DNA from: Sporosarcina cyprini
Lineage (GTDB): Bacteria > Bacillota > Bacilli > Bacillales_A > Planococcaceae
Direction: 5' to 3'
NCBI RefSeq assembly: GCF_022048975.1
Contig: NZ_JAKMHX010000030.1
Coordinates: 496,001 to 560,000 of the forward strand
DNA: 64,000 bases
The translations under genes were made by a program, and so were the position numbers. Positions 58,133-64,000 of this stretch are shown here, piece by piece (the stretch's first letter is position 1; each line of letters starts with the position of its first letter). The notes beneath the pieces were generated by a model. It was not told where the DNA came from. It saw nothing but the letters and a program-made list of their open reading frames with translations, and did not search any database.

Positions 58133-58510
58133 CTAATTAGTCTGACCAACAATTACTTTCCATTTTGATTTTTGTTTTATAATAGGGAATTTTGTCTCTT
58201 TCTCACCATTTACATCCTCATATGAAATAGTACCTTCAAATTCAGTGGGACTTATAGCGGTAATTTCAATGATTTCTGTTTTTGAGATGTCCGGTTCTAT
58301 ATCTAAGTATTCTTTTAATTGAATCTTTTTGTCAGGAAATCTTATGTCATCCGAAAGTTCCACTAAAGTAGTCACATCATAATCTTCCAAGGCCTTTAAG
58401 TAATTTTGCAAATGTTGCTCTACTTCCATTTCAGGAGTAAGAGTCGCTTTCGTCGAGCATCCTACTAACAGTAATAGAAGTAGTAGTCCGCCTAATAATT
58501 CTTTTTTCAT
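58133..58510 (-). CDS. Putative lipoprotein (125 aa)
   Basis: KKELLGGLLLLLLLVGC is a lipoprotein signal with lipobox LVGC. The mature part (about 107 aa) begins with a helical HLQNYLKALEDYDVTTLVEL segment and ends in strands (KFPIIKQKSKWKVIVG), a cystatin/NTF2-like outline. The ATG follows GAGGTGG. A truncated copy of its 5' half and upstream region is fused to the SEDS pseudogene at 55.3-55.6 kb. Function is unknown. Confidence 0.8.
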   Translation of the reverse strand: MKKELLGGLLLLLLLVGCSTKATLTPEMEVEQHLQNYLKALEDYDVTTLVELSDDIRFPDKKIQLKEYLDIEPDISKTEIIEITAISPTEFEGTISYEDVNGEKETKFPIIKQKSKWKVIVGQTN

Positions 58511-59102
58511 TTTCCCACCTCGTTTTTCAAAAATTATTTTATATTTACTATGATACCATATATTTGAATTAGAAAGCAGATCTCAATTTTACTTAAGATC
58601 TGCTTGTTTTCTGCAATTCAATTTCTACGACATTGAGAATATTGTAAAATTCCCTTCCTCGATAGTTATTACTTTTATAACTAAGGCATTTACATTGTTT
58701 TCGAATACGATGGATAGCCAGTCTACAATCAGGATACGACATATTTGGTCTGTTTTTCTCTGATAATTATCTAGAGGAAATACCCTCCAGCTCTCCAGTT
58801 GTATAAATTCTTCCATTACAGTTTCAATAGAAATAGGTTTATTATTAAATTAACTAATAAATCTGATAAATTAGTTACATCTTGCAGCAAAAGAAATTAA
58901 TTACCGGTTATGGTTGCTCCTTTGCAAGCATGAAAGGGAATATTACATATATACTCCCCCTGGCCCCATGGAAGGGATCGAACCCAAACTTTTCCCCTTC
59001 CCGGATCTCTAAATGAGCCTGGAAACATAAACATTTTGGGTCTTAAAATTTACTTCGCTTTCACAAATGTAGAAAAAAGATAGTGATATTTCACCTATAA
59101 GT
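58511..59102. other. Spacer with a degenerate tRNA-like 3' end
   Basis: No supported gene. A 63-codon minus-strand frame (58625-58816) has no ribosome site. Around 58962-58988 the minus strand reads GGGTTCGATCCC and then ATGGGGCCA, like a T-arm and acceptor end, but the T-stem does not pair properly and spacing is off by one. I see it as a tRNA relic or an old attachment scar rather than a functional tRNA. Confidence 0.35.
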
Positions 59103-59648
59103 TTAATTACTTGTCAGCCCACTAAAATATCCATCCTTGTACATTCCCTCTTTCCATAAAATATTATCATTCTTATCAATTGCTTCTATCTTCAATGGGT
59201 CAAGTTCCCCAGGATCCGGGTCCTCTAAAGTATCAAAGGTTACATACCAACATCTCAATCCGTCATCAGTTTCAATGATCGTTGCTTCTTTCTCTATTGT
59301 TTTTTGTTTAACAAGAACAGTTACAATTTGCTCATTTGTAATAATTCCACCAAACAATACAATAGGTATTTTGGGGTTATTAACCATTACCCAATTAAAA
59401 TCGTCTTCTGGATTTATCTTTCCGTTTCCAGTTCTCACCCAATATTTACCATCTCGCTTTTTATATGCAACCCGAAACCCAGTTTCATCTTGATAAAGCA
59501 CAATATTATTACCGTCCTTTTGCTCTTCATAAAAGATCTTAGTTGACTCCGGTAATGGGACACTTTTTAAAAATTCCTTGTCAATTTTATTATTTGAACA
59601 GACTGTAATTAGAAGTAAGATTATAGGATATATTAGAATTTTCTTCAT
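59103..59648 (-). CDS. Putative lipoprotein (181 aa)
   Basis: KKILIYPIILLLITVC forms a lipoprotein signal (lipobox ITVC). The mature domain is mixed alpha/beta with the segment IVTVLVKQKTIEKEATIIET, followed by GLRCWYVTFDTLEDPDPGE and IEAIDKNDNILWKEGMY. The ATG at 59648 follows AGGGGG. An internal 55-base piece is duplicated at 55604-55658. No family is recognised. Confidence 0.78.
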   Translation of the reverse strand: MKKILIYPIILLLITVCSNNKIDKEFLKSVPLPESTKIFYEEQKDGNNIVLYQDETGFRVAYKKRDGKYWVRTGNGKINPEDDFNWVMVNNPKIPIVLFGGIITNEQIVTVLVKQKTIEKEATIIETDDGLRCWYVTFDTLEDPDPGELDPLKIEAIDKNDNILWKEGMYKDGYFSGLTSN

Positions 59649-59733
59649 TAACAATCCCCCTAGTCCGTGCCAAAATTGGATTTTTACAGTCTACAATAAT
59701 ATCTCCCATGGCCAATCATTAAGAATATATAAT

Positions 59734-60165
59734 TCATTTTATATCGATATCAAAAACATAAGTTGCTTTTCCATTGTCCCATTTTACAATAACTTCATAA
59801 ATATAATATCCTTTTTTTGATGGCGGGGTTATTTTATTATCAACAAGTTCAACCACATTGCTTGTTTTATCTTCGTTCCATTGGTTTATAATTATTGAAG
59901 AAGGGTTATTTTCGATCTCTATTTTTATTTTATCGTCTGTTTGAACTTGTAATGTTTTAAACTCATCTGCTAAGTCATTTAAATCTGTACTATTAATTTT
60001 TCTAGCCTCTATGTTCCTTTCTTTCCATTCGAAATCACCTATCACCATTGTGAATTCCTTATTATCTACAGTAACTTTCCCTTGTGCTTGATTAAAAGTA
60101 TTAGATAATCTACTACAACCCGCTAGAATACTTATTATCATTACAATTACAAATATTTTTTTCAT
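59734..60165 (-). CDS. Putative lipoprotein (143 aa)
   Basis: KKIFVIVMIISILAGC is a canonical lipoprotein signal with lipobox LAGC. The mature part has a Lys/Glu-rich helix (NDLADEFKTLQVQTDDKIKI) and a strand-rich C-terminus (GYYIYEVIVKWDNGKATYVF) of immunoglobulin-like appearance. The ATG at 60165 follows AAAGGA at ten bases. It is the last lipoprotein gene before the insertion sequence. Confidence 0.8.
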   Translation of the reverse strand: MKKIFVIVMIISILAGCSRLSNTFNQAQGKVTVDNKEFTMVIGDFEWKERNIEARKINSTDLNDLADEFKTLQVQTDDKIKIEIENNPSSIIINQWNEDKTSNVVELVDNKITPPSKKGYYIYEVIVKWDNGKATYVFDIDIK

Positions 60166-60434
60166 CGTTGCACATTCCTTTCTTATAATCATTTATATTC
60201 TAAATTAGATAAGTAAATCCCTTCAAATCTGTTGAATCATCTCAATAATCTTTGCTCTTCTGAAATACTGCTAACTCAAATCATACACCTGCAATACTGA
60301 GGATAGTGTAAAGTCTCCATATTTTTTGAACTATTTTACATAAATTCCAAATGTAATTATAGTGAAAGAAAGTATTAAAAATAAGGAGCATTCCTGTTAG
60401 AAGCTTTTTCGGGGACTTGAACACAAAAAGCCCT

Positions 60435-60492
60435 CTTGGTATGATGCGGGGTGTCAAATCTGCACGAATTGACCCCTAATTTAAATACCAAG
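60435..60492 (+). promoter_or_regulatory. Nested hairpin just upstream of the transposase ribosome site
   Basis: CTTGGTAT (60435-60442) pairs with ATACCAAG (60485-60492), and inside it GGGG..TCAA (60448-60457) pairs with TTGACCCC (60469-60476). The GGAGG ribosome site starts at the next base. The structure could regulate transposase translation or be part of a left-end guide RNA. Confidence 0.6.
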
Positions 60493-60503
60493 GAGGACTC
60501 ATC

Positions 60504-61724
60504 ATGAATTTTACGCAAAACGCTAAAATTAATCAAGTCACTGATAAAACACTGGTAATCGGAATGGACATCGCCAAGCGCACGCAATACGCCTGCATGG
60601 TTGATGAACGTGGCCTGCTCCTTAAGAAGTCGTTCCCTGTCCATCAATCTAGACAAGGGTTCGAATACTTCTATGATTGCATTCTCAACACCAAGAGACA
60701 ATTCGGCAAAACCGATGTCATCATCGGCATCGAGCCAACCGGCCACTACTGGCTCAACCTGGCCTACTTTCTCGACGATCGGGGCATCCCCCTCGTCGTC
60801 TGTAACCCAATGCATGTAAAGAAATCCAAGGAACTTGACGACAACCTTCAGACGAAGAATGATGCCAAGGATGCACTCGTCATCGCCCGTTTAGTTAAAG
60901 ATGGCCGATACAGCTATCCACGGATCTTGAGGGAGACAGAGGCTGAACTGCGAGTAGGTGCGACGCTCAAAGGCAGCCTCACTGAAGAATTGAACGCTGT
61001 TAAAAACAAGATGATCCGCTGGACCGATCGCTATTTTCCAGAGTTCCAACAAGTGTTCCCAAGCTTCGGCAAGATGGCACTCGCAGCACTTGAATGTACA
61101 CCATTTCCTAACGATCTAGCGGGTAAAGAGCCGGTTGAACTGGTTGAAATCTATCGAAATGTGGAGGGAATGAAATCCCCCCAGATACTGAAGGCTCGGA
61201 AACTTATTGATTCGGCGCATATTTCCATTGGCGTTACAGAAGGACAGACGATGGCCCGTATTGAAATCGCCACACTCGTCCAACGCTATCGCCAACTTGA
61301 GAAGGAGTTTGAGTCACTTCAGGAACATTTAACAGGACTTATTCAGACGACATTTGAATATGAGTATCTCCAAACCGTTCCTGGCCTTGGAGACGCAACC
61401 ATCATTGATTTACTGTCGGAAATCGGCAGTTTCTCCCACTACAATCATCCACGCCAATTACTGAAACACGCGGGATTGACACTGAGGGAGAATTCTTCCG
61501 GCCAGCACAAAGGCCAGAAAAGCATTTCAAAAAGGGGAAGACGTCAGTTGCGTGCACTGCTCTTCCGTGTCATGATGCCGATGATCCGGCATAACAAGGC
61601 ATTTCGCCAACTGCACGAGTATTACACAACAAGACAAGTGAATCCATTACGCAAGAAACAGTCGATTGTAGTTCTCTGCACTCAAGGTACTTCACGCTAT
61701 CTGTACGAAGCAAATGGCATTTGA
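60504..61724 (+). CDS. IS110-family transposase (DEDD N-terminal, Transposase_20 C-terminal)
   Basis: The RuvC-like DEDD domain starts with VIGMDIAKRTQYACM and continues with VIIGIEPTGHYWLNLAYFLD and DDNLQTKNDAKDALVIARLV, which supply the acidic residues. The C-terminal domain has QTVPGLGDATIIDLLSEIG and LRENSSGQHKGQKSISKRGR; the serine in NSSGQ is the likely nucleophile known for this family. At 406 aa it is intact. IS110 enzymes use a structured element-encoded RNA to choose target and donor. Confidence 0.95.
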   Translation: MNFTQNAKINQVTDKTLVIGMDIAKRTQYACMVDERGLLLKKSFPVHQSRQGFEYFYDCILNTKRQFGKTDVIIGIEPTGHYWLNLAYFLDDRGIPLVVCNPMHVKKSKELDDNLQTKNDAKDALVIARLVKDGRYSYPRILRETEAELRVGATLKGSLTEELNAVKNKMIRWTDRYFPEFQQVFPSFGKMALAALECTPFPNDLAGKEPVELVEIYRNVEGMKSPQILKARKLIDSAHISIGVTEGQTMARIEIATLVQRYRQLEKEFESLQEHLTGLIQTTFEYEYLQTVPGLGDATIIDLLSEIGSFSHYNHPRQLLKHAGLTLRENSSGQHKGQKSISKRGRRQLRALLFRVMMPMIRHNKAFRQLHEYYTTRQVNPLRKKQSIVVLCTQGTSRYLYEANGI

Positions 61725-61739
61725 CGCCGAGCAATTGAT

Positions 61740-62090
61740 GAAGGACATTCCCAAGCTCGTGAGAGCTGCCTAAGCATTACATTCTTAATGAATGACTAGA
61801 AAGGATGACACGGAGAAGCCGGCATTATACACACCATTCGACCTACGAGTCCCTAAAGGAGCTTCGCCAGCCTCAGCCTTATGACTAGACCGAACGAAGG
61901 AATGTAGGCGCTTTTGACGCCACGAGACATGGGAGGGTACGTCATCATAAGCTATGCGGAGATCCAGAGTGCATCGTATACAGAATCTTCATCGCAACCA
62001 GTAATATCCAGCGATGACCGCGTAGCGCACCCGAGGACGTTTGAAGATTTAAATATCAAATCACTACTGTTAAAACGAGTGTCAAAAATT
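61740..62090 (+). ncRNA. Candidate bridge/seek RNA region 3' of the transposase
   Basis: About 350 bases between the transposase stop and the element end are non-coding, moderately GC-rich and contain many short complementary stretches (GGCGCTTTTGACGCC near 61908). In characterised IS110/IS1111 elements such a region encodes the guide RNA with target- and donor-binding loops. Assignment here is by position and composition; I did not fold it. Confidence 0.4.
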
Positions 62091-62159
62091 TTTTTTGGCA
62101 CGCTTACAACGGCTTAAACCGTTGATACATCAACATTTATAGAGGGAGAGTGAAATAAT

Positions 62160-62366
62160 TTGAAACGGTTTGATGATAAGCGCTCTAACCCTTGGTATTT
62201 CAAGGGTGTAGAGTTTCCATTACATCAAGCCGCCCTTGAGTTGAAAGTTTGTAGCTTAGTTAACAAGTGGTGCAAAAAGTGTGGTAAATCAACGTTTTGT
62301 AACATCACTAAATTTACCGTTCATCCTGGGATTACATTAGCAAAATGGGAGCATTTCTGCAGTTAA
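62160..62366 (+). CDS. Small Cys-rich hypothetical protein, possibly frameshifted
   Basis: A TTG after GAGGGAGAG opens 68 codons containing a zinc-type CKKC pair (NKWCKKCGKSTFC) and ending WEHFCS. Just past the stop another frame reads ICRRCSHCLHG, giving the missing second CxxC. The gene may therefore be broken by a small indel. It directly follows the insertion sequence. No family is recognised. Confidence 0.4.
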   Translation: MKRFDDKRSNPWYFKGVEFPLHQAALELKVCSLVNKWCKKCGKSTFCNITKFTVHPGITLAKWEHFCS

Positions 62367-62507
62367 TCTGTCGGCGTTGTTCACACTGTCTACATGGGTA
62401 CTAGTGAGTTTAATAATACAGAATATAGGTCGCTTTTTTATTTTAATGTTATCGTATCAATTTTTGATATACCTCTTCTGCTGTTGCTAATTCCCAGCAG
62501 AGCATGT

Positions 62508-63056
62508 CTATCTCGGATCAGCCTTCCATTGACCTGTTCTTACTTTTCTATAAATCTCTTTTTTAATTTTATCTTGATACTCCTTAAATACTAAATTCTC
62601 TAGGCTCTTACTAAATCCACAGTTTTCACACTCCAAAAAACTAATATTGTAACCTCTAGATCCTATAACTAAATACCCTTGGCATCTCTTACAAATTGGT
62701 ACAGGTGTATCCCCCTTGAAATCATATCCCTCTTTATATATGGATTTAAACCAGGCCCACTCCCAGTGGATATCATCCAGTACATCGCTTGTATATGAAG
62801 TAAAATCAGGTTCAATTTTAGCAGAAAAACTTTTTACCATCTTTAATAAAAATAAATATGCTATCCCGATAATGATAATAATCCATACCGGGACACCATA
62901 AGAAAGAATCTTTTTGATAAATAAACCTATTGTCTTAATTGCCTCATAAAACGACTGCAATTTTACAGGAGCAATTATTGGAGTTATAATAAATCCAATA
63001 ATAACTACAACCACGCCCGCTATTATTGGATGTTTAAAGAAGCTTTTCATGAGCAT
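62508..63056 (-). CDS. Membrane protein with C-terminal zinc ribbon
   Basis: Two hydrophobic helices (about 10-30 and 50-72) precede a soluble part with two Cys pairs, CKRC and CENC, 22 residues apart, forming a probable zinc ribbon, then a basic helical tail (LENLVFKEYQDKIKKEIYRK). About 182 aa. The ATG at 63056 follows AAAAGGGGGG. No family is assigned. Confidence 0.72.
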   Translation of the reverse strand: MLMKSFFKHPIIAGVVVVIIGFIITPIIAPVKLQSFYEAIKTIGLFIKKILSYGVPVWIIIIIGIAYLFLLKMVKSFSAKIEPDFTSYTSDVLDDIHWEWAWFKSIYKEGYDFKGDTPVPICKRCQGYLVIGSRGYNISFLECENCGFSKSLENLVFKEYQDKIKKEIYRKVRTGQWKADPR

Positions 63057-63189
63057 TCTGCCCCCCTTTTATGCCTTATATTTAACCTAACATTTTATGT
63101 ATTGTTTGATTAAACGAGATTTGTCTCATACCCTTGCTATAGCCAATCCTTTAGTTTCAGGACTTTTCTATTGATTTGGGAACTTTAGA

Positions 63190-63590
63190 TGTTCATTTGT
63201 TTACATCCAAACGTGTTATTGTAAAGAACAGTTCCTTGCTCTGATGACACTTCTACAGCTGCTAAAAAAGCATTCGCTTTCTTCTCGGACAAGATATCTT
63301 CTGCAACACAATCACTCAACACAAAAGCCTGATAACGAGGATGGGCCAAATCCTTCAATAATTCTGGATCCATTCCTTTTTGCACTCGAGCAACTCTTGC
63401 GCGGACACATAAATTTTTTGAAGAAAAGAAGAAAAATGACTGTTTCTCAGGAAAAAATGGGCACTCGTATTTTCGAGACCCTCTTTTAACCTCTCCCACT
63501 TTCTTGTACAGACATCTTCTCTGGCGATGGCCATCTCTCTTACAATTTCCGCATGTGTCTTCCCGATCCATTCAGATCTATCGGTTCTGA
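63190..63590 (-). pseudogene. Frameshifted remnant of an unknown gene
   Basis: Three frames read in succession as plausible protein: EWIGKTHAEIVREMAIARED and beyond to KKEWIQNY, then after a stop and frame change LLKDLAHPRYQAF with AEDILSEKKANAFLAAVEVS, then ELFFTITRLDVNK. Each ends where the next begins, so a single gene of about 130 codons appears broken by two indels. The family is not recognised. Confidence 0.4.
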
Positions 63591-63823
63591 TTAGTTAGCA
63601 AGCACTTACAGGAAATCATCCACCATGCTTTTTGTATAATCTAAATGTTGCCATGTAAGTAAATAGTATTATCAATACTATTCTTTCTACTTGTCCTTCT
63701 CAATATCAAAGTCATAGTTGAACAATGAGACTTTGCATGCCGCCCCTAATTCAGCACCTTCATTCGCCCGTTACTTTAATAACACTTTCTCTTAACTATA
63801 AGTTTTTCAATAATAAAACTTCT

Positions 63824-64000
63824 TTATCTACCCACAATAAACTTACCTATAACAGTCTCTCCATCAACATCATACAAAGGAATTTCTCTTGGTTTAGCTC
63901 CTTTTGTGAGTCTTACTGCTCCGGCAGGTGTTTTAGGCTGTTGACCTTCCAAATCTACTCTTTTTACATATCCTATTGTACCGTTCTCACCTTCTGCCAA
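63824..64000 (-). CDS. C-terminal part of a protein cut by the window edge
   Basis: The minus-strand frame is open from the window end and gives 58 residues: GENGTIGYVKRVDLEGQQP, then AVRLTKGAKPREIPLYDVDG and ETVIGKFIVGR before TAA. The start lies outside. The pattern (GYVKR.DLEG, IPLYDVDG.TVIG.F) occurs in secreted hypothetical proteins of Bacillales, as I recall, but no function is known. Confidence 0.7.
   Translation of the reverse strand: MAEGENGTIGYVKRVDLEGQQPKTPAGAVRLTKGAKPREIPLYDVDGETVIGKFIVGR

Larger units (their letters stand above)
60400..62110 (+). mobile_element. IS110-family insertion sequence (approximate limits)
   Basis: One transposase gene is flanked by non-coding DNA whose base composition differs from the AT-rich surroundings, about 100 bases before and 380 bases after it. 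IS110 elements lack long terminal inverted repeats and make no clear target duplication, so exact ends cannot be set by eye. The limits given mark the change in composition. The long 3' non-coding part is where IS1111-type relatives encode their guide RNA. Confidence 0.6.

Noticed and set aside
58625..58816. 63-aa minus-strand ORF
   Set aside because: The ATG has no ribosome site and the sequence is not recognisable; treated as chance or decay.
58962..59040. Functional tRNA gene on the minus strand
   Set aside because: The T-loop and a CCA-like end are visible, but the T-stem does not pair, spacing to the acceptor is off by one and no D or anticodon arm could be built.
60375..60815. 146-aa minus-strand ORF over the transposase start
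   Set aside because: It is the antisense shadow of the IS110 transposase coding sequence.

Overview
The window looks like a chromosomal segment of an endospore-forming member of the Bacillales, most likely Planococcaceae (Sporosarcina-like). This is inferred from gene order and protein likeness only. The order tig-clpX-lon-ysxC-hemAXCDB-hemL-spoVID-like-valS-folC-comC-SPOR gene-maf-radC-mreB is the Bacillus subtilis order, read on the minus strand. Strong AGGAGG-type ribosome sites and frequent TTG/GTG starts also fit Bacillales.

Layout. (1) 0-6.3 kb, minus: mreB, radC, maf, a SPOR-domain gene in the spoIIB position, the prepilin peptidase and pilO/N/M. (2) 6.3-15 kb, minus: the rest of a complete type IV pilus locus. 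It holds a major pilin, pilC, pilT, pilB, a VanW-like membrane protein, a PilX-like protein with a repetitive beta-rich body, and two minor prepilins. It is inserted between folC and the prepilin peptidase gene and headed by two paralogous diguanylate cyclases (15-18.4 kb). (3) 18.5-25.3 kb: folC, a plus-strand operon of two RimK-type ATP-grasp ligases and a small membrane protein, then valS behind a T-box leader. (4) 25.3-33 kb: a small membrane protein, a SpoVID-like protein and the heme operon hemAXCDBL, with a near-perfect PerR box upstream of hemA. (5) 33-39.9 kb: ysxC, lon, clpX, tig and a TPR protein. The lonB and ysxE genes of B. subtilis are absent.

(6) From about 40 kb the window becomes accessory. 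It contains a DUF2935 protein, a class A penicillin-binding protein with a Lys/Glu tail, a P-loop kinase, and a GNAT acetyltransferase behind a short leader ORF and attenuator-like hairpin. At 48-52.3 kb there is a run of small acidic minus-strand genes including SUKH and YwqG-type proteins, which reads as a polyimmunity locus without its toxin. At 52.5-60.2 kb there are several secreted or lipoprotein genes, a mosaic pseudogene, and an ECF sigma factor translationally coupled to a membrane anti-sigma-like protein with a SpoIIP-type ectodomain. An IS110-family insertion sequence with long structured non-coding flanks follows (60.4-62.1 kb), then broken genes and one CDS cut by the window end.

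The most unusual system is the sigma factor/SpoIIP-fusion pair at 55.7-57.2 kb. Its amidase-like domain keeps both expected histidines but has Ser where the family usually has the late Glu, which suggests a peptidoglycan sensor rather than an enzyme.
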